From: Proteobacteria bacterium SG_bin6
GTDB lineage: Bacteria; Pseudomonadota; Alphaproteobacteria; Sphingomonadales; Sphingomonadaceae
Assembly (NCBI GenBank): GCA_002083435.1
Contig: LWDJ01000007.1
Location: forward strand, 30,603 to 94,602
Length of the DNA stretch: 64,000 nucleotides
Direction of reading: 5' to 3'
The translations under genes and the position numbers were made by a program. Shown here piece after piece: positions 17,138-25,829 of this stretch (position 1 is its first letter; every line of letters begins with the position of its first letter). Below the pieces are notes generated by a model, which was given only the letters and a program-made list of their open reading frames with translations, was not told where the DNA came from and searched no databases.

Positions 17138-18931
17138 ATGATCCGCACCATCAGCGCACTCGCGCTCGCCGCCGCGCTCGCCAGCCCCGCTTATGCGCAA
17201 TCGACCGACGCCAACGCGACGATCCGCGACGCCGAAGCCAAGCTTGAGACGCTCGCGGTCGACGATGCGCGCGTTCAATGGGTCAACGCCACTTACATCA
17301 CCGACGATACCGATGCCATCGCCGCCAAGAGTGGCGCGCAGCTCAACGCCTATGTGGTGAAGCTCGCGCTCGACGCGGCCAAGCTGCGGCAATCGCCCGG
17401 GCTCCAGCCCGATACACTGCGCAAGATCGACCTGCTCCGCACGGGGCTGCCGCTCGCGGCGCCAACCACGCCGGGCGCCGCCGAGGAACTGGCAGGGCTG
17501 GTGACCAAGATGTCGTCCAACTACGGCAAGGGCCGGGGGACGCTCGATGGCAAGCCGATCAATGGTTCCGACATCGAAGCGGCGATGGGCACGGAACGTG
17601 ACCCCGCCAAGCTCAAGGAAATGTGGGTAAGCTGGCACGACAATGTCGGCGCGCCGATCCGCAAGGATTATGCGCGCGCGACGGCGCTCGCCAACGAGGG
17701 TGCGCAGGAGCTTGGCTTCCCCGACACCGGCGCGATGTGGCGTTCAAGCTATGACATGTCGCCCGAGCAGTTCGCCGCGCTCACCGACAAGCTGTGGGCG
17801 GAGGTGGAGCCGCTCTACGAGGCGCTCCACACCTATGTCCGCTGGAAGCTCAACGCCAAATATGGCGACGCGGTGCAGCCCAAGACCGGGCCGATCCGCG
17901 CCGACCTGCTCGGCAATATGTGGGCGCAGGAATGGGGCAATATCTACGACGTCGTCGCCCCCGCCGGCAGCGGCGATCTCGGCTTCGACATTGGCGAGCT
18001 GCTGCAGGCCAAGGGTTACGACGCGGTGAAAATGGTGAAGGCGGGCGAGGGCTTCTATTCCTCGCTCGGCTTCGCGCCGCTGCCGGCGAGCTTTTGGGAG
18101 CGCTCGCAGATCGTGAAACCGCGCGACCGCGAGGTGATCTGCCACGCCTCCGCCTGGGACATCGACAACAAGGACGATCTGCGCATCAAGATGTGCACCA
18201 AGGTGAATAGCGACGATTTCGTCACCATCCACCATGAACTCGGCCACAATTACTATCAGCGCGCCTATAAGGGCCAGCCCTTCCTGTTTAAGAATGGCGC
18301 CAATGATGGCTTCCATGAAGCGATCGGCGATTTCGTCGCGCTGTCGATCACACCGCAATATCTGGTGCAGATCGGGCTGCTCGACGCGGCCAAGGTGCCG
18401 AGCCCGGACAAGGATCTGGGGCTGCTGCTGCGGCAGGCGATGGACAAGGTGGCGTTCCTGCCGTTCGGCCTGTTGATCGACAAATGGCGCTGGGGCGTGT
18501 TCTCGGGCGCGATCAAGCCGGGCGAGATGCAGGCGGGGTGGGATAAGCTGCGGCTGCGCTACCAGGGTGTCGTGCCGCCGGTCGCGCGCGACGAAACGCG
18601 CTTCGATCCAGGTGCGAAATACCATGTGCCGGCGGCGGTGCCCTACACCCGCTATTTCCTGGCGCGGCTGCTGCAGTTCCAATTCTACGAGGCGGCGTGC
18701 CGGCAATCGGGGTGGAAGGGGCCGCTCCACCGCTGTTCCTTCTATGGCAACAAGCAGGTCGGCGAACGGCTGAACGCGATGCTCGCGCTGGGCGCCTCCA
18801 AGCCGTGGCCGGAGGCGCTGACGGCGTTCACGGGCACCAGCGAGATTTCGGGCAAGTCGATGCTCGCTTATTTCGCGCCGCTAAAAGCCTGGCTCGACGA
18901 GCAAAACAAGGGCAAGCCCACCGGCTGGTAA
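17138..18931 (+). CDS. M2-family peptidyl-dipeptidase (ACE-like metallopeptidase)
   Basis: A 597-residue secreted enzyme with signal peptide MIRTISALALAAALASPAYAQ. The zinc motif HHELGHNYYQ lies near residue 365 with the downstream Glu ligand in NDGFHEAIGDF. The conserved YFLARLLQFQFYEAAC matches bacterial angiotensin-converting-enzyme homologues. It would remove C-terminal dipeptides in the periplasm. ATG follows GAGGGAGAG. Stands alone between short gaps. Confidence 0.92.
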   Translation: MIRTISALALAAALASPAYAQSTDANATIRDAEAKLETLAVDDARVQWVNATYITDDTDAIAAKSGAQLNAYVVKLALDAAKLRQSPGLQPDTLRKIDLLRTGLPLAAPTTPGAAEELAGLVTKMSSNYGKGRGTLDGKPINGSDIEAAMGTERDPAKLKEMWVSWHDNVGAPIRKDYARATALANEGAQELGFPDTGAMWRSSYDMSPEQFAALTDKLWAEVEPLYEALHTYVRWKLNAKYGDAVQPKTGPIRADLLGNMWAQEWGNIYDVVAPAGSGDLGFDIGELLQAKGYDAVKMVKAGEGFYSSLGFAPLPASFWERSQIVKPRDREVICHASAWDIDNKDDLRIKMCTKVNSDDFVTIHHELGHNYYQRAYKGQPFLFKNGANDGFHEAIGDFVALSITPQYLVQIGLLDAAKVPSPDKDLGLLLRQAMDKVAFLPFGLLIDKWRWGVFSGAIKPGEMQAGWDKLRLRYQGVVPPVARDETRFDPGAKYHVPAAVPYTRYFLARLLQFQFYEAACRQSGWKGPLHRCSFYGNKQVGERLNAMLALGASKPWPEALTAFTGTSEISGKSMLAYFAPLKAWLDEQNKGKPTGW

Positions 18932-18954
18932 GGGGTCGGCGGTCCCGGGGCGTG

Positions 18955-19311
18955 CTAGGCGGTCGCCTCGGGCACTCGCTCCGGGATCATGTTTTCGTCG
19001 GCGATCTGGGCGGCGAACTGGTCGCTCGAGTTGCGACCGTCGACCTGATGGGCGGGCCAGTCGTCGCTTCGGCGCGGGCTCGCGCGCTTGCCGCTGAGGG
19101 CATAGGCGATCGCGGCGACGCCCGCTCCTGCCGCGCCCAGCAACGCCACCGCTCCCCAGCCATTGTTCGCGGGCGGGGGCGCTTGCGTCGCGGCCTTGGC
19201 TGGCGCCTTTGCGGGCTTGCGCCGGGGCTTGGGGGCGGGTTTTACGTTCGCGGCCTGGGGCTTCGCGCCAGTGGCGTTGCGGCGCGGGGTCGTTTTTGAT
19301 TTGGTCGTCAT
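18955..19311 (-). CDS. Lys/Pro/Ala-rich single-pass hypothetical protein
   Basis: A 118-residue protein. The N-terminal ~50 residues are basic and low-complexity (KPAPKPRRKPAKAPAKA), resembling histone H1-like tails. They are followed by one hydrophobic segment (WGAVALLGAAGAGVAAIAYAL) and a polar tail. No family is recognised. The basic tail could contact nucleic acid or phospholipid; this is inference. ATG at 19311 begins the low-complexity tail; longer frames extend into the rpmE upstream region. Confidence 0.6.
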   Translation of the reverse strand: MTTKSKTTPRRNATGAKPQAANVKPAPKPRRKPAKAPAKAATQAPPPANNGWGAVALLGAAGAGVAAIAYALSGKRASPRRSDDWPAHQVDGRNSSDQFAAQIADENMIPERVPEATA

Positions 19312-19453
19312 CGGCGAAAAACCTCCATCGCTGCCGCTGCAACGCGCCAGCAGCCGGCGGGCTCCCGCGCGCCATTGCGCCACCCGGCCGCCTGTGCTAG
19401 CGGCCCGCGCTCGCACGCTGGTCGGTAACCAGCGGCACTAGGAGTTTATTCCC

Positions 19454-19684
19454 GTGAAGACCGACACCCATCCCGATTATCACTGGATCAAGATCCAGAT
19501 GACCGACGGCACCACCTACGAGACCCGCTCGACCTGGGGCAAGGAAGGTGACGTCATGCTGCTCGAAATCGATCCCAAGTCGCACCCCGCCTGGACCGGT
19601 GGCAACCAGCGTCTGGTCGATGCGGGCGGCCAGGTCGCGCGCTTCAACAAGCGTTTCGGCGGGCTCTCGCTCGGCAAGAAGTGA
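19454..19684 (+). CDS. rpmE: 50S ribosomal protein L31
   Basis: A 76-residue protein with HPDYHWIKIQMTDGTTYETRST and HPAWTGG, matching L31. The CxxC zinc cysteines are absent, so this is a zinc-independent (C-minus) form. The start is GTG at 19454, ten bases after TAGGAG. Divergent from the upstream hypothetical gene. Confidence 0.93.
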   Translation: MKTDTHPDYHWIKIQMTDGTTYETRSTWGKEGDVMLLEIDPKSHPAWTGGNQRLVDAGGQVARFNKRFGGLSLGKK

Positions 19685-19763
19685 TTGGCGCGGCGCGACC
19701 CCGTAGATGGGCCGCGCACGCTTAAACGCGCTTTAACCCAACATAATTTAGGTTCCCCGATGC

Positions 19764-20096
19764 ATGAAGGGAGCCTTGTTCACCGCGGAAGTCGAGCCGG
19801 CCTTGGCCAATGCCCAAGGCCGCTTTCCACGTCCGCGCCCGGAAACGGCCGCGATGCGCCGCGTGTGCGCGGTCCGTGGGCTCACCCGCAACGTGCTTAC
19901 GCTGGACACCTTCGTGCCGCTGCGCACGGGCACCATGCTGTGGCTGACCCTGCCGGGCATCGCGCCGACCTTGGGCTCGGTGATCTGGGCCGAGGATCTG
20001 AGCGCTGGCTGCCTGCTCGGCAACCCACTGTCGCGCGATCAGTTCGATCGCCTTACCAAGCTTTCCGAAACCTCGGCCGCTGCATCGGCCCGCTGA
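19764..20096 (+). CDS. PilZ-like domain protein, c-di-GMP motifs poorly conserved
   Basis: A 110-residue protein. The core (VCAVRGLTRNVLTLDTF, LRTGTMLWLTLPGIAPTLGSVIWAED, GCLLGNPLSRDQFDRL) follows the beta-barrel pattern of alphaproteobacterial PilZ proteins. The D/N-x-S-x-x-G motif is not intact and the N-terminal RxxxR is doubtful, so nucleotide binding is uncertain. It lies 138 bp before the exporter-like operon on the same strand. A functional link is possible but unproven. Confidence 0.6.
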   Translation: MKGALFTAEVEPALANAQGRFPRPRPETAAMRRVCAVRGLTRNVLTLDTFVPLRTGTMLWLTLPGIAPTLGSVIWAEDLSAGCLLGNPLSRDQFDRLTKLSETSAAASAR

Positions 20097-20234
20097 ATTT
20101 TCGCCACAAGCGCGCGTTATCGAAGCGGCCGATGCCGGAGGTGTTTCGCCTTGCCGATCGCTCGGGCATTCACTAGATGGACGCGCACGATCATTGGGGA
20201 TCGTCAATTTTCGACGAGCCAAAAGGGAGCTGCA

Positions 20235-21938
20235 GTGGCAGAAGCCCCTAAATCCGTTCGTTTTCGGGACTTTGTCGGCTGGGCGCGGCCTATCCTGTGG
20301 CCCGACCGCCCCTTCCTGTTGCTCGCCGCGATCTATGGCGTGGCGATCAGCCTGTTGTCGCTCGTCACCCCCATTTCGGTGCAACTGCTGATCAACAGCA
20401 TCGCCTATACCGCGCTGCCGGTGCCGCTGTTCACCCTCTCGCTGGTGATGTTCGCGCTGCTGATCACGTCGAACATCCTGAGCGCTTTTCGTACCCATTT
20501 GATGGAGATCTTCCGCCGCCGCTTCTTCGCGCGGCTGGTGGCGGAGATCACGATGCGCGCGGTACAGGCGCGCGATCCCTTCTTCAGCGATGCCCGCCGC
20601 GCCGATCTGTTCAACCGCTATTTCGACGTGATGAACGTGCAGAAGGCGGTGCCGTCGCTGCTGATCGGGCTGTTCACGATCCTGCTGCAATCGGCGGTCG
20701 GGCTGGTCGTCACCTCGCTCTATCACCCAATTTTCCTGGCGTTCAACCTGGTGTTCATCGGCTTGGTATGGCTCGTCTGGCGGCTCTGGTCGCGCCCGGC
20801 GATGAGCGCTTCGGTGCAGCTGAGCCACGCCAAATACGACATGGCGCATTGGCTGGAGAGCGTGGGCGCCTCCAATGGCTTCTACAAATCGAGCCGCCAT
20901 ATCGATTACGCGATCGCGCGCAGCGACGCGCTGAGCGAGCGCTATATCCAGGCCGATCGCCGCTTCTTCGGCCATAGTTTCACCCAGAATGTAATGTTCC
21001 TAACGCTCTACGCGGCGGGCAGTGCGGGGTTGCTTGCGCTGGGCGGGTGGCTGGTGATCCAGGGCCAGCTTTCGATCGGCCAGCTGGTCGCGGCCGAGCT
21101 GATCCTGTCGAGCATCTTCTACGGCGTCGCCCAGCTTGGCCCCTATCTCGACAGTTTCTATGAACTGGTCGCGGCGTGCGAGGAGCTGCACCTGTTCCAC
21201 GAAGTGCCGCAGGAAGCGCCGGTCTCCAGCGAACCGCTCGACCGGCTGCCCGGCGGATTGCGGCTGGCGCAGGTCGAGATCGACGATTGCCGGTTCGACT
21301 TCACGGTGCCTGAGGGCGTGCGGCTGATCGGCGCCGCCGAGCCCGATGTGAACCGCACCCTGCAATTGCTGCTGAAGCGCCACCGCAGCCCCGCGCGCGG
21401 GTTCGTAACGCTGGGGGGCGCGGACATCAGCGCGCTCGATGTGTACCAGCTGCGTTCGGAGGTGATCGTGCTCGATCGGCCGAGCATCGTCGAAACCTCG
21501 ATCTTCGATTATCTCGATCTCGCCGATGCCGATGCGACGCCGGCGATGATGATGGACGCGCTGCGCCAGGTAGGGCTGGAACAGGCGATCGGCCGCCTGC
21601 CCCAGGGCATCCATACCACCCTGTCCTCGACAGGCTGGCCGCTGGCGCTTCCGGAGGTGATGCGCCTGAAGTTCGCCGCCGCCCTGCTTGCGAGGCCGCG
21701 CATCCTGATCCTGTCGCCGCTGTTCGACATGGTGCCGCGCCCTGATCTTGAGCGGATGCTCGCGGGCTTTGGGGGTGGGCTCACCAGCCTGATCTATTTC
21801 ACCAATCGCACCCATCCGCCGCAGCTCGACGGCTATTTGTGGCTCGGCCGCACCGCGCAACATCAGGTCGCGACCCAGCCCGAGTTCGACTCGCTACGCT
21901 ATGCGGGCGAGCAAGCGGAGGCGCGCGATGGCCGCTAA
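20235..21938 (+). CDS. ABC-exporter-like membrane protein with degenerate, ATPase-dead nucleotide-binding domain
   Basis: A 567-residue protein. Residues about 27-300 form a type-1 exporter membrane domain with six hydrophobic segments. Residues about 325-545 keep the NBD fold: a D-loop-side helix, RLPQGIHTTL, and AAALLARPRILIL. Every catalytic motif is lost: the Walker A site reads GAAEPDVNRT near 366 (no GK-S/T), the Q-loop reads VLDRP, the signature site reads LALPEVM near 470, and Walker B reads ILILSPLFD near 490 instead of ILILDEAT. ATP hydrolysis is not expected. GTG at 20235 follows AAGGGAG; a TTG frame 84 bp earlier lacks support. It overlaps the HlyD-type gene by 11 bp. Confidence 0.85.
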   Translation: MAEAPKSVRFRDFVGWARPILWPDRPFLLLAAIYGVAISLLSLVTPISVQLLINSIAYTALPVPLFTLSLVMFALLITSNILSAFRTHLMEIFRRRFFARLVAEITMRAVQARDPFFSDARRADLFNRYFDVMNVQKAVPSLLIGLFTILLQSAVGLVVTSLYHPIFLAFNLVFIGLVWLVWRLWSRPAMSASVQLSHAKYDMAHWLESVGASNGFYKSSRHIDYAIARSDALSERYIQADRRFFGHSFTQNVMFLTLYAAGSAGLLALGGWLVIQGQLSIGQLVAAELILSSIFYGVAQLGPYLDSFYELVAACEELHLFHEVPQEAPVSSEPLDRLPGGLRLAQVEIDDCRFDFTVPEGVRLIGAAEPDVNRTLQLLLKRHRSPARGFVTLGGADISALDVYQLRSEVIVLDRPSIVETSIFDYLDLADADATPAMMMDALRQVGLEQAIGRLPQGIHTTLSSTGWPLALPEVMRLKFAAALLARPRILILSPLFDMVPRPDLERMLAGFGGGLTSLIYFTNRTHPPQLDGYLWLGRTAQHQVATQPEFDSLRYAGEQAEARDGR

Positions 21939-22992
21939 GCCCTTGTTTCCGCAATTCACCGCGCTCCACCGGCTGCGCGTGCCGCACATTACCCGCGCGG
22001 TCGGGATCATGCTGACGATCGGCATCGTCGTGTCGGTGCTGTTCATGATCTACGTCCCCTGGCTTCAGACCAGCCAGGGCACCGGCAAGGTGATCGCGCT
22101 CGATCCGCGCGACCGGGTGACGAGCATCACCGCGCTCGTGCCCGGGCGGATCGACCAATGGTATGTCACCGACGGGCAGCTGGTGAAGAGGGGCGATCCG
22201 ATCGCCAGGATCATCGACAATGATCCGCAGCTGCTCCCCCGCCTGCAGGCGCAGCGCGAGCAGACGCTCGCCGAGATCGCCTCGGTCGAACAGGCGCTCG
22301 CCACCGCCGAGCTCGACGTGAAGCGCACCAACACCTTGTACCGCGAGGGGCTGGCGGCGCGGCGCGACTATGAACTCGCGCTCATCAAGGTGGCGGACTA
22401 CAAAGCCAAGCTGGCGAGCGAGCGCGCCTCGCTCACCACGGTCGAAATCAATCTCAACCGGCAGGATGTGCAGCTGGTGCGGGCGCCGCGCGCCGGGCGC
22501 ATCCTGAACGTGACGGCGGGCGACCAGTCGACCTTGGTGAAGGCCGGCGATCCGCTCGCGACGATCGCGCCGGAAAATTCGGAGCGCGTGGTCGAGCTTT
22601 ATATCGACGGTCGCGACGTGCCGCTGATCTATCCCGGCCGCCGCGCGCGGCTGGAGTTCGAGGGCTGGCCGGCGATCCAGGCGAGCGGCTGGCCGTCGGT
22701 CGCGCTCGGCGTGTTCGACGGGCGGGTGCGCTCGATCGATCCGCAGGCCTCCACCAACGGGCTGTTCCGCGTGATCATCGAGCAGGCGCCCGATCGCAAG
22801 CCCTGGCCCAAGGAGCCGTTCGTGCGGCTGGGCGCCAAGGTTTCGGGCTGGGTGCTGATGAACCAGGTCTCGGTCGGCTATGAAATCTGGCGGCAGCTCA
22901 ACGACTTCCCGCTGCAATGGGATCGCCCCGGCGACCCCAAGGCGAAGGCGCTGCCGCCCGAGCCCGATAATGGGGCCGCACCCGCGAAATGA
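21928..22992 (+). CDS. HlyD-family periplasmic adaptor (membrane fusion protein)
   Basis: A 354-residue protein with one N-terminal membrane segment (about 22-42). Biotinyl-lipoyl-like halves follow (LVPGRIDQWYVTDGQLVKRGDPIARI; RAPRAGRILNVTAGDQSTLVKAGD) around a helical hairpin of about 80 residues, then a beta-barrel with IYPGRRARLEFEGWP. In type I secretion such proteins bridge the inner-membrane exporter to TolC. The start lies inside the end of the exporter gene and the stop overlaps the TolC-type gene by 4 bp, indicating an operon with coupled translation. Confidence 0.85.
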   Translation: MAAKPLFPQFTALHRLRVPHITRAVGIMLTIGIVVSVLFMIYVPWLQTSQGTGKVIALDPRDRVTSITALVPGRIDQWYVTDGQLVKRGDPIARIIDNDPQLLPRLQAQREQTLAEIASVEQALATAELDVKRTNTLYREGLAARRDYELALIKVADYKAKLASERASLTTVEINLNRQDVQLVRAPRAGRILNVTAGDQSTLVKAGDPLATIAPENSERVVELYIDGRDVPLIYPGRRARLEFEGWPAIQASGWPSVALGVFDGRVRSIDPQASTNGLFRVIIEQAPDRKPWPKEPFVRLGAKVSGWVLMNQVSVGYEIWRQLNDFPLQWDRPGDPKAKALPPEPDNGAAPAK

Positions 22993-24470
22993 GGCGCTGG
23001 CTGTTTCTGTCCGCGCTGACGCTCGCGTCGGCGGCGCACGCGGCGGTGGGGGAGGGCGTTCCCCAGCGCCAGGCCAAGCCGCGCGCCGCGGCTCCCGCCA
23101 CCGCCGCGCCGCCCCCCGCGCCCGCGCCGACGCGGCCGGTGCTGACCTTGGGCGAGGTGCTCGCTTCCTCGGCGCGCTTCCAGCCGCAAATCCTGGAAGC
23201 CGTCGCCAAGGTGCGCTCGGCCGAGGGCAAGCGCCTCCAGGCCGAGGGCGCGTTCGACACCCAGGTGAAGGCGCAGGCCGAAGGGCGCCTGTCGGGCTTT
23301 TATGACGGCAGCTTTGCGGGCGGCACGATCGAGCGCCCGATCGAGAATTGGGGCGGCAGCTATTATGGCGGCTACCGCATCTCCGGCGGGCGTTTCCCGA
23401 TCTACGAGGACGAGCGCTTCACCAACGTGCTCGGCGAGATCAAAGCCGGCGCGGTGCTTTCGCTGCTGCGCGATCGCTTCATCGACGATCGCCGCTTCAA
23501 TCGGGGCAATGCCGCTCTCGATGTCGATGTGGCCGAGGCCGAGAAGCTGATCACCGCGATTTCGGTGCAGCGGCGCGCGGTCGCGGCCTATAACCTGTGG
23601 GTCGCCGCGGGGCTGCGGCTGAAAGTCTATCGCGAGCTGCTCGACCTTGCCCGCGCGCGCCAGGCGGGCCTGGAGCGGCAGGTGGAACTGGGGGCGCGGC
23701 CGCGCATCATCCTCACCGAGCAGGCGCAGAACATCTTGCGTCGCGAAACGCTCGTCGCGCGGACCGAACAGGAGCTGGCGAACGCCGCCAACACGCTGTC
23801 GCTGTTCTGGCGCGATGCGAACGGCCAGCCGCAGCGCCCCGCGCCCGAACTGCTGCCCGATGCCTTCCCCACCATCCCGCAGCCAACCGGCGCGGCGCGG
23901 ATGGCGCTCCAGGGCCGCCCCGATCTCAAGACGCTCGATCTGCGCATCGCCCAGGCGACCAACCGGCTGGAGCTTGATCGCAACCAGCTGAAGCCCCGGC
24001 TCGATCTGAAGGTGGAGGCGTCGCAGGATCTGGGGCCGGTCGGCTCGGGCGGGCGCTCGCGCAACGGGTTCGAGAGCAAGGTCGGGTTGTCGTTCAGCGT
24101 CCCGCTCGAGCGCCGCGCCGCCAAGGGCCGGATCGCCGCGACCTCCGCCGAGATCGACGGCCTCGAACGCCGCCGCCAGACGACGCGCGAGCAGATCGCC
24201 GCCGAGATCGAGGGCATCGCGATCGACGTGCGCGCGACCGAGCGGCTGGCGCTGCTCGCCGAGGAGGAGCGCGCCCGGGCGACCGAGATGGCCCGCGCCG
24301 AACAACGCCGCTTCACCGAGGGCGCGAGCGACTTCTTCCTGGTGAATCTGCGCGAGGAGTCGGCGGCGGACGCGGCGGTGCGACAGTTGGACGCGCGTTT
24401 CCGCAACCTGGTGTCGAACGCCGAGCTGGCGGCGGCGGCGGCGGATTTGAAGGCGTTGGGGCTGGAATAG
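22989..24470 (+). CDS. TolC-family outer-membrane channel protein
   Basis: A 493-residue protein with signal peptide MRRWLFLSALTLASAAHAA, then a Pro/Ala-rich linker. The repeated TolC-type helical hairpins are seen as LTLGEVLASSARFQPQILEA, RLELDRNQLKPRLDLKVEAS and RFTEGASDFFLVNLREE. It would supply the outer-membrane exit duct for the preceding two proteins. No secreted substrate with RTX repeats is encoded nearby. Confidence 0.85.
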   Translation: MRRWLFLSALTLASAAHAAVGEGVPQRQAKPRAAAPATAAPPPAPAPTRPVLTLGEVLASSARFQPQILEAVAKVRSAEGKRLQAEGAFDTQVKAQAEGRLSGFYDGSFAGGTIERPIENWGGSYYGGYRISGGRFPIYEDERFTNVLGEIKAGAVLSLLRDRFIDDRRFNRGNAALDVDVAEAEKLITAISVQRRAVAAYNLWVAAGLRLKVYRELLDLARARQAGLERQVELGARPRIILTEQAQNILRRETLVARTEQELANAANTLSLFWRDANGQPQRPAPELLPDAFPTIPQPTGAARMALQGRPDLKTLDLRIAQATNRLELDRNQLKPRLDLKVEASQDLGPVGSGGRSRNGFESKVGLSFSVPLERRAAKGRIAATSAEIDGLERRRQTTREQIAAEIEGIAIDVRATERLALLAEEERARATEMARAEQRRFTEGASDFFLVNLREESAADAAVRQLDARFRNLVSNAELAAAAADLKALGLE

Positions 24471-24619
24471 CTTTTCTGCGCCTTCGCCAAATGCTTGCTG
24501 GCTCGCCAGCGGCGACCGGTCGGCCTAAGCCGAGATGCGACACAGCGCGGAGGCGGCGGCGTGGCGACGCAAACGAGAACCAAGCTGGATTGGCGGATCG
24601 AGCCGTGCGGCCCGGTGCT

Positions 24620-24709
24620 TGGCGGACAGGGTGGGATTCGAACCCACGGTGGGCTTGCACCCACGGCGGTTTTCAAGACCGCTGCCTTAAACCACTCGGC
24701 CACCTGTCC
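24620..24709 (-). tRNA. tRNA-Ser (anticodon UGA)
   Basis: On the minus strand the acceptor GGACAGG pairs with CCTGTCC, followed by G and an encoded CCA. The anticodon stem GCGGT/ACCGC holds loop CTTGAAA with anticodon TGA. The T arm is GTGGG-TTCGAAT-CCCAC. A long variable arm (CGTGGGTGCAAGCCCACCG) marks a class II serine tRNA. It reads UCA and probably other UCN codons. Confidence 0.96.
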
Positions 24710-24803
24710 TTGAAGCTCCGCTTAAGGCGCTTATCGCATTTCGCGCAAGGGGCGGGCTTTTCCGGCTTCAGCCCCGCGCGGGGCTGTGGCAAAGCCTTGG
24801 GCC

Positions 24804-25829
24804 ATGGGGCGTATCACCACCATCTTGTTCACCATCACCGCCTGGGGCGCGCTGGGCGGGGCGGCCGAGGAGAGCGGGGACGCGGGCTTCGAGGCCTTTC
24901 TCGCCAGCCTGCGCGCCCAGGCGGCGGCGCGCGGGGTGAGCGCCCAGGCGATCGAGGCGGGGTTTGCCGGCGTCACGCTCAACCGCCGCGTGATCGAGCT
25001 CGATCGCGCCCAGCCGGGCGGCCCGGTCAACGCGCGGCCACCCAAATTCGAGCCCTATCGCCGCAGCCATGTCGACACGCCCCGGATCGAGCGCGGGCGG
25101 GCGATCTATCAGGCGACGCGCGCGCGCCTCACCGCGATCGAGCGCGAGACCGGGGTGCCCGAAAGCATCATGGTCGCGATCTGGGGACATGAGAGCAGCT
25201 ATGGCGCGGTCACCGGCAAGTTCGATCTGCCGAGCGCGCTCGCGAGCCTTGCCTATGACGGGCGCCGCCGCGCGCTGTTCACCGACGAGTTCATCGCCGC
25301 GCTCAAGATGATCGACCGCGGCGTGCCGCGCGAGCGGCTGAGGGGCAGCTGGGCGGGGGCGACGGGCAATCCGCAATTCCTGCCGAGCGTCTATCTCCGC
25401 CTCGCGCGCGACGCCGATGGCGATGGCCGGGCGGACATCTGGACGAGCGAGGCCGACACGCTCGCCTCGATCGCCAATTATTTCGCCGATGCCGGCTGGC
25501 GGCGCGGCATACCCTGGGGCTTCGCGGTGAGCGTGCCGGCGGGTCTGGATCGGGCGGGTCTCGCGGGCCGCACCGTCGCCCCGCGCTGCCCGAAGGTGTT
25601 CGAGCGCCACAGCCGCTGGCTGACGATGCGGGAGTGGCGGGCGCTCGGGCTGGTACCGCTCGATCGGCCCTGGCCGGGCGACGAGGTGCTCGCGACGCTC
25701 ATCGAACCCGATGGGCCGGGCAAGACCGGCTATCTGACCACCGGCAATTACCGCGTGATCCTCGACTATAACTGTTCCAACTTCTATGCGCTGTCGGTGG
25801 GGCTATTGGCGGACGCGGTGGAGCGGTGA
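24804..25829 (+). CDS. Lytic murein transglycosylase, MltB-like
   Basis: About 341 residues with an N-terminal signal-like segment. The catalytic Glu is in IWGHESSYG, followed by LPSALASLAYDGRRR, GSWAGATGNPQFLPS and DADGDGRADIW, all typical of MltB-type SLT domains that cleave peptidoglycan to 1,6-anhydro products. The C-terminus ends at VILDYNCSNFYALSVG. ATG at 24804 is chosen; an in-frame GTG 18 bp earlier lies within a palindrome (24769-24786). It overlaps rlpA by one base (TGATG). Confidence 0.85.
   Translation: MGRITTILFTITAWGALGGAAEESGDAGFEAFLASLRAQAAARGVSAQAIEAGFAGVTLNRRVIELDRAQPGGPVNARPPKFEPYRRSHVDTPRIERGRAIYQATRARLTAIERETGVPESIMVAIWGHESSYGAVTGKFDLPSALASLAYDGRRRALFTDEFIAALKMIDRGVPRERLRGSWAGATGNPQFLPSVYLRLARDADGDGRADIWTSEADTLASIANYFADAGWRRGIPWGFAVSVPAGLDRAGLAGRTVAPRCPKVFERHSRWLTMREWRALGLVPLDRPWPGDEVLATLIEPDGPGKTGYLTTGNYRVILDYNCSNFYALSVGLLADAVER

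Noticed and set aside
24769..24786. Perfect palindrome CAGCCCCGCGCGGGGCTG before the mltB-like gene
   Set aside because: No T-tract and no gene ending just before it on the plus strand, so not called a terminator; function unclear.
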